Source: Isoetes taiwanensis
Lineage: Eukaryota; Streptophyta; Lycopodiopsida; Isoetales; Isoetaceae
Reading direction: 5' to 3'
Assembly (NCBI GenBank): GCA_021234155.1
Contig: JAJEKV010000034.1
Coordinates: forward strand, 5,555,028-5,619,027
Length of the DNA: 64,000 nt
Positions 16,529-28,334 of the stretch are shown piece after piece. Made by a program: the position numbers and the translations under genes. The notes beneath the pieces are model-generated. The model was not told the origin of the DNA, did not search any database, and saw only the letters and a program-made list of their open reading frames with translations. Within the stretch, counting starts at the first letter, position 1. The number at the start of each line of letters is the position of its first letter.

Positions 16529-16660
16529 CTTTTTTTTCCCCCTTTTTTTTAGGAAAAGGAAGGATTATATTAATCATAACTTAAACATACAGGATGAGGC
16601 TCAGAGCCTTTACAGCATCAAATATACAGGTCACAAAAGTTCTCAAAACCAAGTTCGGTC
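16529..16660 (-). mobile_element. 3' end of an L1-type LINE
   Basis: A T-rich run on the + strand (16529-16550) represents a minus-strand poly(A). Before it, the minus strand has a stem-loop (GGCTC, A, GAGCC near 16590-16605) and AATATAATCCTTCCTTTTCC, typical of plant L1 3' untranslated ends. No coding part is recognised further up. Inserted at the edge of the kinase fragment. Confidence 0.5.
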
Positions 16661-19650
16661 ACAGAATCTGAACATCAGAGCCAGATTCCAGCACGGTCAG
16701 AAGAAACAGGAGCACAGGGGCTTGAGGCAACATTAGAAGAAGTAGTAGTAGCAGAACAAGGAAGTCTTGGCGATCGAAGCAAAGAGGGCGGGGCAACAGG
16801 GATGCTTTATACAATGGATTCTTGTTCATAAGAGAAATGTTAAGAACCGACACCTCTCCAAGAAAATATTCAGGCACGGTGGCTTCTGGCATGCATTCAC
16901 CTAGCCAAACAGGGCAAAATAATAACCCTAACAATCAAAGGCAACGGGAGAAAAACTTACAAAAAAAAGCCTTGCATTAGGTTCAAAGCTACACAACATG
17001 CTCTTCCCATTTGAGTTTCGCTCAATGCCATCAATTAAAAACGAAAACAAACCCGCCAAACAAACCGCATAATCGAGGGACGAAAATAAATTAAAAACAA
17101 AATTAACGGTCAAGATGCTGCACAAACTATCATCTATATATAGATCATCATGGCCGTCGGATGCATTGACCCCGTTTTTTTCTATCCCCCTATCCTAAGG
17201 TTTAGGTCAACAATTTTTTGGGATATTTTCCAGAATATCATGTCCCTGTTTTACAAGACTGTGGGGAATCGAACCCTGCTTCCAGCATCGGCATTGTGTT
17301 AATTAGCAAATTAATGAGAGGTAGAACAAATGAAACAAACAAGTTCTTCTAACCAACCTCACAGATAGTCTAATCTATTTCTTGTTTCCATAGTATTATA
17401 CAAGAATTTAGCGCTGGCAGAGCCAGCGCCCTGTACCCATGTACAATTGTCACAAAATATGTTCTTGAAATATAAACATCAAAAGCATACATTTGAAGAC
17501 CTTTATTTTTTTCAATTTTGTAGCATCAATATGGCCCCTCTACTATTTGGCTCTTGACTTATTTTGGAATCGAAATGGATGATGTGAAAAGAAAATATGT
17601 TAAGTCTACATATGATTTTAGGCCAATGCCGAAGGGTTAGTCTACTAAGTTGAAATAGTAATTGAAAACTAATCAGAACTATCCCTTGCTTCTTATTTGC
17701 AAATTCATTACAAATTAGTCCAGATGTAGTTTTGTTCTTCACATCTCACCATTCCAACATTAAAAATTTCACCATTTAGCCATATGCATATATGGTTGTA
17801 GATGTTTATTTTTGATGAAAGGGGAGAATCGAAAATGTTAATACAGAAGCTTAGGAAAAAAGTGCCATGGCTCGGAGCATCAAAATCCATATGGAATTGG
17901 TTTTTAAGAAGGCCAATGGACATAGTTGATTCCTAAGCAAAAAAGTTCTTAGGAAGGTATAACTTGATGGAGGATGTAAAACTAACAAGCACAAGCGAGA
18001 TCAAAATCTTAGTATGTTCTCGTGTAATAAGTTGTGCAATATGTTATCTCAGTTAAGGATAATTGTTATGATATGCAAATCTACGCATGCGTGTGTTTTA
18101 ACTACCACAAACGAGCATTTCCTTTTGAAAAAACAAAGTCAATTGTACAAAAGAATCCTTTAGAAACAAAAAGGGGTTTGCTCATAGGCTCATAAACAAA
18201 ATAAATCGTATTTGCTCATAGTCTTCTAAACAAAGTATATCTTTTTTTGCGACCTACAACCTTGTCATTTATGTCACTTGTTGCTAATATACAATGTTCC
18301 AAAAAGTTGGCGCACACAACAGAAGTAACATGTCAATAACAAACCTTGCCTCTTAAGAAGGCCAATCCAAAAGGAAAACCATTTAGAAAGACATAAAAGA
18401 AGCATCATTTAGAAATAGAAAGACATAATCGAACTTGCTTTGAACAAATGCTAGATTTTTTACTCCATATGCTACATCCTTTAGGCGTCTATAGTTTTCT
18501 CTATCTCCATAAGGAACGGACAATTATTTTGGATTTTGGTTTGAATATATAAATATAATTTAGGAACATGGTAGAAATTTCTCTAAGAGTGTAAGAGCTT
18601 ATGATTCGTTAACAATTTTAGTTGGCCAATATCGTATTCAATTGACTAGTTGCATGTTGGAAAAGCACGGAGAAAACTATTCATATGAAACACGATAAAT
18701 TCCATCAGAGAAGTCTAGGCCTGGTGACACAACATTGAGAAGTTGGTTTTTTCTTTTTTTATTGGAAAATGATATGTTCTGTTGATGATTTGAAAACTTA
18801 GTGCCTATAAGAGATATTATATGCACCACAACCATATCTATATCAGCGAGATGGTTTCCGAAGGTATGGTGGCATGAAGACAAATCCACCATTTCTGGTT
18901 CATGGACCCGGAATGAGTTCAAGAGAGGAATCGATATGGTTTTAGATTAGATATCTTATCTTTCAGTAGCAAAGTTGGAGAATTGTTAGTAAGGATGATT
19001 GTGGTGCATAAGTCGATGTATTATAAGGACCTTGGTTACATTCTAAAAGTCTAGGATGAATGGGCTAGTTGGAACTTGTAAGGTGTAACAACATGAACTT
19101 AGAAGGTATAACATTATGCACCTAATCTCCTAGGATATGAGATTAAGCAAGCATTGAATTACCAAATGTTAGACGTAAATAGTAGGTTCCACCCTACAAA
19201 TTTTAATGTGTAATCATAAAAAATGATTGTATCTTCTATGTGCACCTAACATATTTGTCTTCTTGTCTATTCCATGATCCTTGTTGAGATGTACCTGGAT
19301 ATTTTGAGCATTTTGAGTTATAGAGGATGCCAATATATTTGAGAATGTATAAGGTCACTTAAGTAACAGGAATAAAGATGCAGAAATGGTGGACATGGAG
19401 AAATGGTCGGCTTGTCCTGAATACCCTGAACCTGAACCAAACTTATAACTTAACTTTGTACCAATAATTGTTATTCCAATCTCTTGCCGGAAAGGATTTG
19501 GCAATTAAATACGCTGAGTTTTTTTTCCGGTTTACATAAGGTAAGGACGACACTGGGCCATCGCTCTGCCTGTAGGCTGCCATCGGAAAAGTCTGCCAAA
19601 ATGTAGACTACAAAGAGTACAAACTAGAAAACAGAGTAGGTTCTTCTTCT
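16661..19650. other. No gene recognised
   Basis: A/T-rich, with only short frames. A tRNA-type B box (GGTTCGATTCC, minus strand, near 17265-17280) is present without a convincing A box. Confidence 0.55.
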
Positions 19651-19704
19651 GTGCGAAATCCTCATGACAGTCTCGTGAATGAATCGAATAAAATTTTGGT
19701 CAAT

Positions 19705-19775
19705 CGTCATCGCGTGACGATGCCTTCAATCGTCACCCAGCAATCGTCACCCAGCCTTTTCAAGCATTATAAAAG
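19705..19775 (+). promoter_or_regulatory. Promoter region of the PLATZ-like gene
   Basis: A TATA box (TATAAAAG, 19768-19775) lies about 165 bases before the start codon. Just upstream are an inverted pair of TGACG-type sites (CGTCA, 5 bases, TGACG at 19705-19719), the form bound by plant TGA/bZIP factors, and two 15-bp direct repeats (AATCGTCACCCAGC) at about 19727-19756. Function is inferred from motif match only. Confidence 0.5.
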
Positions 19776-19938
19776 GAGCTTTTCCTTTCTTCATCTTCAA
19801 CATCTTCTTCGAAAGCCGGTTTTCATCTGCAATATCTTCGGTTTGGTTTCTCTTCTTGCATCTTTCATGTGATTATCAATTTTAAACTTTTTATTTTCTT
19901 CTTTCTTATTTCTCTCTTTTATTTTTGCAGGTTAAAAA

Positions 19939-20355
19939 ATGCCTCCCAGACATGAATGGCCACATCCTGCAAATCGGTGGCCTTGGTGGATTCAAAACCT
20001 GATGGAGCTTCCACAAAATAACATTGAAGGATTATTTTGCACGGAGTGCAAAGTTTTCATTGATCACCTTCACATTCCCCATACTACCGATGGTGGGATT
20101 GGGATTGTAATGATTTTCAAAAGTTTTGCAGTTGAACTTGCGGGAGAAGTTGATTTACAAAATGTGGCAATGTATCCACTCCGTGAGGGTGGAGATGAGA
20201 TCGAGTACGTGTACATATGGCTGCCTAAACCTCTTCCACAAGAGCAAGCACCAAACAGATTAGGTTGTGATAATTGTGGCAGAAATGTGAGCGCCCTTTA
20301 TTGTTCCATATATTGCAAACATCAAGCAATGATCAATGATAGTGACGAAGACTGA
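19939..20355 (+). CDS. PLATZ-like zinc-binding protein
   Basis: The PLATZ family comprises plant-specific, zinc-dependent DNA-binding proteins that act in the nucleus, often as repressors binding A/T-rich DNA. The 138-residue product has the C-terminal PLATZ signature C-x2-C-G-R then Y-C-S-x2-C-K (Cys110, Cys113, Cys122, Cys126), and an N-terminal WPWWIQNL block followed by FCTEC (Cys34, Cys37) and His43, His45, His48. The middle is divergent and the protein is shorter than the usual 200-250 residues, so the N-terminal B-box-like zinc site is reduced. The start is the first ATG after a pyrimidine-rich tract ending TTTTTGCAG (to 19930), which looks like the 3' splice site of a 5'-leader intron. 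It may be a divergent paralogue with altered DNA binding. Frame intact, acidic tail. Confidence 0.7.
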   Translation: MPPRHEWPHPANRWPWWIQNLMELPQNNIEGLFCTECKVFIDHLHIPHTTDGGIGIVMIFKSFAVELAGEVDLQNVAMYPLREGGDEIEYVYIWLPKPLPQEQAPNRLGCDNCGRNVSALYCSIYCKHQAMINDSDED

Positions 20356-20579
20356 ATAAGAAGAAAGATACATAGTTTCTTCTTGTTGTTGAACCCTTTG
20401 TTTTGCTGCAATGTAAACTTTTTATGATCTATTGAATTAAGGAGCTTTATTTGCTCGTTTTCAACTCCAGTCTGCCTTTCTGTAAAAAAAAACCAAATAA
20501 CTCTTTCTGTATAGCTCTTTTTCTTCACCAAATAACTGTTCATAGAAGAAATCTGTTGAAGGAGCAGGCTGGGGGGGCC

Positions 20580-20655
20580 TTATACAAATGCAGATCACTC
20601 TTCTTAAACCCAGGTCCTTATACAAATGCAGATCACTCTTCTTAAACCCAGGTCC
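20580..20655. repeat. 38-bp tandem duplication
   Basis: Two perfect copies (20580-20617, 20618-20655), each holding the outer part of the terminal inverted repeat of the element described next, as if its left end had been duplicated. Confidence 0.9.
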
Positions 20656-21534
20656 GAGCAAGTTATGCTACCTGATTTGATGATATCTGATACCTTACCT
20701 GATTCACCATAGTCTGTTTGTAGCTTCAGGTTTTTTTGGGCTGCAAGTTTTTCTGTGCTGCAGAGTCATCTAACAATAAAAGAGAAAATTCGTTGGATAC
20801 AAGCTCAAGCCATGCCATCGCTGCCAGATTTCTGATTCTGTAGTTCCATTCCGAAGCATCTCTCAAAAGGGCATGAGCCTTGTTTTTGCCTTCATACTTT
20901 CATGTTTTGAAACAAGAACAAGGCAAGAGCCATCGGATTTTATGCTATTCACTGCTAAGCAAAGCTAATAAAAAAGCTAGCCAGAGCAGCGCCGGATTTG
21001 ATGCTTAAAGGTAGCCAAGGTATGGCAGAGCAGAGCAAAGGTAAGGTACGGCCAAGAAAAACAATATTTCAATCCAAAGGCACATCTGGGTGCAGCCAAA
21101 TTTCTGCCCACAAGCTCAAAAATCTTCAGCACTGCAATTTGCTGCTGGGTATGTCCTATTCCTATTCCTCCCAAGCTCCATGACACAAAAATTAAAGGAT
21201 TTTTCCTGCAAAAACCACAATTATTGGCACAAAACATTGTACCTGAGATGGGCCTTCATGTTCCGTCTCTAAATCCATGCTTTATTACCACCAATTTGAT
21301 GCTTATTAACAAAGGCATGGCAGAGTGGAAGATTTTTCTCGGAACAGAGCAACAGAGAAGACAGACTACGGTGGAATCTTCCCTACAAAAGTGTATTCGA
21401 AGGATTATTGTCAATAATTCATAGGCTATTCCATAAAAAAGAATATTCGGGAAGGGATATAACCAACCCTTGAATCCAACGGCCAGGGACGGTTGGATTA
21501 GTATAACTTGCAAGGACCTGGGTTTAAGAAAGTG
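20634..21534. mobile_element. Small TIR element (non-autonomous DNA transposon candidate)
   Basis: Terminal inverted repeats of about 36 bp: 20634-20670 against 21499-21534, sharing the core TTCTTAAACCCAGGTCC and then GCAAGTTAT-CTA, with about four mismatches. The 0.9-kb interior has only short frames and no transposase. No clear target-site duplication was seen, so the superfamily is open. Confidence 0.6.
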
Positions 21535-21590
21535 AACAGTAAAGGAAAAACATAGAAAACAACTCTGACATCATTCATACTTTGAGCCAA

Positions 21591-21869
21591 CAGTTGGTGC
21601 GAATTACTGTAAAATCAGGCATGTTTTAAAACACGTAATGTTTTGGAGCCGCTCTGTTCTTTCTTTGGAGCCGCGCCGCTACACATCGCCGCTCTGTTGT
21701 TTCTTGAAAGCAAAACTTCCTTGCTTGTTCGTATGCCAGAGCAAAGTTTAGGTGACCAGTTCAAGTCCCCTGGACAAATCTATAGCTTCTCATATCTGTG
21801 GTTTTGATTCTACAGAGCCCACATTGACGAACTTAGCTTGTGCAAGAATGAGGAAGAGGGGAAAGAAAC
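21591..21869 (+). repeat. Direct duplication, copy 1 (279 bp)
   Basis: Nearly identical to 22781-23058. Contains a GC-rich stretch with GGAGCCGCGCCGCTAC. No gene recognised in it. Confidence 0.9.
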
Positions 21870-22658
21870 GGAAGTCAGGTCCTCTTTCAGGACAATCTAA
21901 TCTGATCCCCCGAGGCGTAACCATGAAAGTGTGAAGAAGAAGAAAGTGATCAGAAAAGAAAAAACATAGAAAACAACTTTGACATCATTCATACTTTGAG
22001 CCAGTGGCCAAGAAGAAGAGAAAACTTTCCTGATTTCATCATCGTAATGAATGGCACCTTTAAATTATGCCATTATTCGTCTAAAATTATAATGCAGAAC
22101 AGTACTTCGTATTCCCAGAAGCGGCGCCGCTTCCCCTGCACCGTGCTTTCTTCTTCCAGAAATCCCTGGCTATGGTTTTGGCTCTGAGCAATATAAAAGA
22201 TCATTTCAAGGCATTGAGAAGGAGCGATTTCAAGCTTTCAAGGTCTTTGGCAGACAATCGCCGATGAAGCTTAACTGCAAAAGCCGGAGGAGCCAGAAAT
22301 TTCCGTCTTTTTTCGCCTTTGCGTCTCCCGTCTTGGCCTTTCTCATATTCACTAATTGCTTCCCGCTGCTTTTACTCCGGCAAAGAAAGACTGTCGCTGC
22401 TCCTTTGTTGCCGATTTCCTTGAAGACATCCCACAAAAAATACTCTGAATCATTACCCTTCAAAAACCCGTCTTCTGATCTTCTAAGCCAAACCGAACCG
22501 TCTTCTGAACTTCTAAGCTAAACCAAACCAGCAGATTGCATCATTTTGACAACATTTCGTGCCTGCGAACTGCGCTTGAAGGTCGGCTATGGCGGGCTCT
22601 AGAACTTCTACAAGACTATGTGGCATAACTAGATAGGTGGAAATTTAAAGGTGACGTT

Positions 22659-22779
22659 CATTACGTCCTGTAATTGCCATGAGTCGGGCATTCCGGCTGT
22701 AAAGGGCTCCGGCGGCCCCGTCAAACGAGGTTACAGCGCGGAATGCCCCTCCTCCTGGCAATTACCTAGTACGTAATGC
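22659..22779. mobile_element. GC-rich foldback element
   Basis: Imperfect inverted arms of about 45 bases (22659-22702 and 22731-22779) beginning CATTACGT and sharing GTAATTGCCA, GGGCATTCCG and CTGTAA, with a 28-base GC-rich loop. Composition differs from the flanks. The right copy of the 279-bp duplication starts at its right edge. A related inverted pair is at 23566-23655. Confidence 0.6.
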
Positions 22780-22780
22780 A

Positions 22781-23058
22781 CAGTTGGTGCGAATTACTGT
22801 AAAATTAGGCATGTTTTAAAACACTAATGTTTTGGAGCCGCTCTGTTGTTTCTTTGGAGCCGCGCCGCTACACATCGCCGCTCTGTTGTTGCTTGAAAGC
22901 AAAACTTCCTTGCTTGTTCCTATGCCAGAGCAAAGTTTAGGTGACCAGTTCAAGTCCCCTGGACAAATCTATAGCTTCTCATATCTGTGGTTTTGATTCT
23001 ACAGAGCGCACATTGACGAACTTAGCTTGTGCAAGAATGAGGAAGAGGGGAAAGAAAC
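22781..23058 (+). repeat. Direct duplication, copy 2
   Basis: Second copy of 21591-21869, 1.19 kb further on, with few differences. Confidence 0.9.
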
Positions 23059-23549
23059 AGACCAATATCTGTAGCTTCCTCATGGTTTCTGCATGATTCT
23101 CATAAGGCTTGTAACAAACTAGAACTGTGACTCCAAGAACACATAAGGCCGAATCCGTGACTTCAAGAACTGTTGCATTTGGCCGGATCTTCAAGAGCTT
23201 ATTGCCTTTTGGCCGAATCTCCAAAAACTTGATGCACTTGAAGCCCTGCTCACCGAAGAGGGAAAGGGTTCTGAAGCTGGAACAATGTGTTGCAGGATGG
23301 GAGGGGGCTTAGGCGATCTATTCACGGCGCTGCTGATGATAAAGCCGCCATAGCCACAGCTTTCAAAGGTCGACTAAAAAAGGGCATTCTCAGAAAAACA
23401 GAGTATCTTGTTCTCTGATTGGGACGATAGTTCTGCAGATTGACATCCTTCTAAGCCTTGAATCTCTGCAACATGCTGCTCTGTGCAAACATTTGATCAC
23501 GGAACAGAGCTTGCCGCCCAATTTGATGCCAGAACAAAGCCGCCCAACT

Positions 23550-23655
23550 GTGCATTACGTTTGATAATGCACGCCGGTCGAAATTCCGACGTAATGCACG
23601 CCGGTCGAAATTCCGGCAATAATTTTTTACGGCGTGCATTACCTAATACGTTATT
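23550..23655. repeat. Foldback relative with 25-bp tandem repeat
   Basis: TAATGCACGCCGGTCGAAAT is repeated twice (period about 25 bp) and faced by an inverted CGGCGTGCATTACC. The termini (TAATGCAC / GTGCATTA) match those of the foldback at 22659-22779, so they may belong to one family. Confidence 0.5.
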
Positions 23656-23938
23656 CAACGTCCACGATTGTGTCTTTATCAACCGTATATTTCTTCACAT
23701 GCATGCATAAAAGGACCCTCTATGTCTCCAAGGTGCTTGCAACTTATGCATCTCCATAAGTTTTCCTGCGCTACTTTACTGTTAAACATGTCCTGTGAAT
23801 AGAAAATCTTCTCTTACTTGCGCAACTTCTGTATATGTTTCCTCATCTTTTCAAGCAGTTCCAAGGCACCATCTTCTAATCAACTTACTCTAATTTATGT
23901 GCATGAAAGCCCATCAGCCCATAATAATAATTACACGT

Positions 23939-24202
23939 GTTTCATGGCGAAGGGATAGTACTGCTGATGTCATCCAATAATTAGGTGATTTATTTAGAAA
24001 CAACATATATGGAGATAAAGCTTCTTACACGTGGGCATTTAAGCTTGTTTATGTGCTTACAAATATCTGGATGAGTGCATGATACGACAAAAAAACTGAC
24101 TATATTGTTTACCTGGTAACGATTAATACAGTCTTTCAATATCTTATTCAATGCATGATCAGTATTCTATTTGCATAGGGAGGTCCATCATGAAGAGTGT
24201 AT
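23939..24202 (+). repeat. Direct duplication, copy 1 (about 260 bp)
   Basis: Matches 24801-25059 with scattered substitutions and small indels. No coding content. Confidence 0.85.
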
Positions 24203-24800
24203 GGTTCCTAAAATAAAATAAAATGAATTAGGATACTATCAAGTTTCTAGTGGCCTCATGGCACAATGATAAAAGGGTAACTGAATTCAAATAATAATTT
24301 CACTATAAATCAACTATACAGCATGCTATTACCATGTTCATTTACACGAGCCTATTTCTCGCTTAATTTTTTACGTTCCAAAACCTAGAAAATACCCATG
24401 TTGTTTCCATAAAGGGCCATGCAAATTAAAGTAGAAAACTAACCCCATTGCTCCTTTCATGCAGCTTCTGTAAAACTTGTTTCTGATCCCATAATTGTTG
24501 AATCTCTGGTGTGACAGATTTTGCTTTTAAGCTAAAGTTTATTTGAGGCAACTCTATTGTACTCTTGTATCGGCTAATATTTTGTGTCTATGGCAACAGG
24601 CCATGCATCATACGACAAAAGGGGACAGAATATAGGACAGAATATACAAAGTTAATAAACAAATAAAGCCAAGAATAATGTACTAAAATTTGACTAGCAC
24701 ATTTTAGCCTAGATTATAAGGAATTGATCTCGAGTAGATGTAAGTACATTCTTTTTGCCTTATTTGCTAGTAGAGCTCTTATGGCTAAGGGGCAGAACGT

Positions 24801-25059
24801 GTTTCATGGCTAAGGGGCAGAACTGCCTGATGTCCAATAATTAGGTGATTTATTTGGAAACAACATATATCCAGATAAAGCTCTTACACTAGGGCATTAA
24901 AGCTTGTTTATGTGCTTACAAATATTTGGATGAGTGCATGATACAACAAAAATTTGACTATGGTGTTTACCTGATAATGATTAATAAAGTCTAACATATC
25001 TTATCCAATCCATGACCAGTATTCCATTTGCATAGAGAGGTCCATCATGAAGAGTGTAT
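24801..25059 (+). repeat. Direct duplication, copy 2
   Basis: Second copy of 23939-24202, about 0.86 kb further on. It ends shortly before the tandem array. Confidence 0.85.
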
Positions 25060-25232
25060 CGTAGAGCTCGTATGGTCAATCCTAGAAGCCTATTGACATT
25101 TTAATTAGAGCCAGGAATATGTAAACAAAATATAAAAATCCAGGTCAGAGAGGGATTTGCCTTGAAGGTTTCACTCGTCTATACAGAATTGGAGGTCCAG
25201 CAAAGAAGATAGTGATTTCTGAACACGCATGG

Positions 25233-26457
25233 GATGTGAAGAGGATAAGTTTAATGCTAGAGGTCGAACAGAAGGATGGGAACGGAAGGACAGGATATCT
25301 TGTGCTTCAGCGGCGGGATTTGGCGGAGAATTTAGCTCGAAGAAGCCATAGCCCGAGCTCGGGAAGAGGAAAAAGCCATACCCATAGCTTGCTTATTGGG
25401 AAGGGAGCGATGCTGTTATGCAAGAAAATGCATAGGATTTAGAACCGCTGCTTAACTACGACGATGAGCAATCTAGCACTGGGCACTCCCCCAGCAATCT
25501 AACTTGTCAAAACCATGGCTATGGCAAAGGAAGAGGACCCAAAATCTGCCTGCCATCAAGCCACGGCCAGATGGATACCCTGCTTGATCCGATTCAAGCC
25601 TTTGTGGTGGCCAAGCTCCAAGAAAAATAAGTGCATGGTCACCACTGCTCTGCACATTCCGCTCGCTACTCCGCAAAACTCAGCAAACAAAAAGCAGCAT
25701 GAAAACTTGTCTCTAAGAAATTCACAACCTACCTTCCTTCTTTCTAACATGGCAAAAAAAGATCTAACCTCTAAATGCAAATAAGCTACTCAAACATGGC
25801 AAAATATACTATTTGGCATACAATGCAACACCGAAATCATAGTCCCAACAATTGCAAGAAGTTCCTCCCCAATACGAAATGAAATATTGCAGGTTTATTG
25901 GGAAATATAATTCTTGAAGAGGATAAGTTTAATGTTGGAGGTCGAACAGAAGAATGGCAACAGACGGACAGGAAATCTTGTGCTTCAGCGGCCGGAGAAT
26001 TTAGCTCGAAGAAGCCATAGCCGGAGCTTGGGAAGAGAAAAAAGCCATACCCATAGCTTACTTACTAGGAAGGGAGTGATGGTGTTATGCAAGAAAATGC
26101 ACAGGATTTAAAAACTCTGCTTAACTATGACGATGAGGAATCTAGCACTGGGCATTCCCCGAGCAATCTAACTTGTCAAAACGACCCAGAATCTGTCACA
26201 GAATCTGGCTGCCATCAAGCCATGGCCGGATGGATACCCGAATTGATCCGATTCAAGCCTTTGTGGTGGCCAAGCTCCAAGAAAAATAAATGCATGGTCG
26301 CCACGGCTTTCTAACATGGTAAAAAAAGATCTAACCTCTAAATGCAAATAAGCTGCTCAAACATGGCAAAATATACTATTTGGCATACAATGCAACACCG
26401 AAATCATAGTCCCAACCATTGCAAGAAGTTCCTCCCGAATACAAAATGAAATATGCA
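25233..26457 (+). repeat. Tandem array 1: two units (about 680 and 545 bp)
   Basis: Units begin at AGAGGATAAGTTTAATG (25233, 25914). The second unit has internal deletions. One + frame reads MQENAQDLKPLLNYDDEESS and later DPIQAFVAAKLQEK with high conservation between units, but the same frame upstream has two TAG stops in nearly every unit. A GTAAGT-type donor lies on the minus strand. I do not recognise a protein family. Confidence 0.85.
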
Positions 26458-27183
26458 GGTTTATTGGAAAATATAATTCATTGAAAGATAATTCATCGAA
26501 TACATTCAGCAACAATAGTAGAAGGAATAATTCTTTAGCTATATCCAAAAATATATAGATGTACAAGAAACTTATCGTGGCGGCCAAAGCCGCTGCGAAC
26601 GTTCCTTTGGTTGTAAATCGATGGGGTTAGACTTACGATTAACGTTCCATACTTGATAATGCAAACATGTGGGCTTAGATTTACTATTAACGTTCAATAT
26701 TTGATAATACAAATGCCTACTTAGTGGTAAGTTCGTATCAATTCAAACGGCGTGAAGGATGTCATTGAACATGCCATATAGCCATGTGAAGCATCACGCA
26801 ATAGAAAGGGAGGAACATGTGCCCATGGTCCTCAAAAGTAAAATTTGAAACCAACGGTCAATGTACGATGATTCAAGTTTAAGGCATGGTTCGAAACTAG
26901 GAGGATTCACCCCGGAAAATCTGACCATCCTTAAAATTTTTTGCAGAGGTAAAAATAATTCCGATAAATTTTTGGCTATTTTTGCCAAAAAAAAATAAAA
27001 AGATAAAAAAAGGGAAGAAATCTAGCCTAGGTCTGACATCAATCCTCGGTCAATCCCAAGATTTGCATTATCAACCCAGATTCAAACTTACGTAAGATTT
27101 ATTTGATACTTATTGTCCTTTAGCCTCTAAGCTACAAGTAATGCCGGTACAAGTAATGCTGCGAATTAAGAAATGGCAATGAA
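26350..27183 (+). repeat. Flanking segment, copy 1
   Basis: The end of array 1 and about 725 bases of unique flank. The same sequence recurs at 30731-31551 after array 2, with small differences (for example a short deletion near 31230). No gene seen. Confidence 0.85.
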
Positions 27184-28009
27184 GAAAGCCTTTCCAGCAA
27201 GATTAAACTATGGCTTAAATGTACAGAGACCATATGAAAATGTCTTCTCTACAGCAGGGCATATACAACCTGTTTAAACTTACAAGTTTTGAAGAGTAAC
27301 TTAATGTCATGATTTATGGAGGCGGTTCTTCCACAGTAGAAAATTAGCAGACTGCATATTGTAAAAGCTTATCTTCACTTCCATTTTCAGTACTCCAACT
27401 AGCAAGCACAAAGTAGCGATAAAAGCAGGAGAGGTCCGGTACCTGCAGCCATGCTGACCCCAAATTTGGCTCTGTGTAGTTTTTTGCTGTCTTTGTTGGA
27501 GAAAAACAACACTTACCAACTGTTGTTTTGTTCCGTAAAAATAGAAAGAACGTGTAGTTTTTGTCTAAAAAGTCTACGCATAGAAATTTGACACTGTTAA
27601 GAAAAAAATGTTTTTTTTTTTTTGGTTTCTAGTGCAACTAGACATTGTTTATTCTCAATATTGTAGTTGTAATGCCACTAGGCATTGTTTTTCCCAAATA
27701 AGAGACGTTGTTTTAAACATTACAATGTGTAGAAAACTAATATTTCAAAATTATAAACAAAATACTATAGGTGATATCCTATGCATAGGAATCTAATGTT
27801 ACAACATTATAAACAAAATACTATGGGTCATATAGGCGTTGAAATTTCTTTAGTTAAGGATACGTTGCTTTCGATATCACAATATATGGCAAGCTAATAT
27901 TACAACACTACAAAAAAACCTACAAGAAACATCTACAAGAAGGATCGCTATGGTTTATTTTCAAACAACCCTTTAGGAATCGAACCCAAAAAATCCATTC
28001 AGGTAAATA
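27184..28009. other. No gene recognised
   Basis: Contains an imperfect direct repeat at about 27630-27700 (GCAACTAGACATTGTTTATT against GCCACTAGGCATTGTTTTTC) and short frames only. Confidence 0.5.
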
Positions 28010-28332
28010 ACAATGGAATATGATTGTATTATAGTCTTCGACTCGGAATATGATATGGGTAACCACAAAGTCTCCAATTAATCAACAATCCTTAGTGAAA
28101 TGGGACATCAAGTAATTTGTTAACAACAAGATTACATGATAACAAGCCAAATATCCTGCGATTGATCCATCCAATACCTGTTGCATAAATAGTTTGGTAA
28201 CCCTGCATGCTTTAACATGGATCTTACACATCCATAAGAGTTTTGTTCTTTCTCTCGGCAATACCGTTTTGCTGTGGGGTATGCCTACAAGTAAATTAAC
28301 GCCAGATCCCCTTCTCACGACAAAACTGCATG
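28010..28332 (-). pseudogene. Ty1/copia integrase fragment
   Basis: The minus strand reads FMQFCREKGI, then TPQQNGIAERKNKTLMDV, the highly conserved integrase core motif around the third catalytic acid (Glu of AERKN) of Ty1/copia elements. Downstream pieces resemble the LPNYL and VFG regions. Stops and shifts interrupt it. It ends abruptly at about 28332 where array 2 begins. Confidence 0.75.
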
Positions 28333-28334
28333 AA

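Noticed and set aside
17255-17290. tRNA gene or SINE on the minus strand
   Set aside because: A good B box (GGTTCGATTCC) is present but no A box at the right spacing and no cloverleaf.
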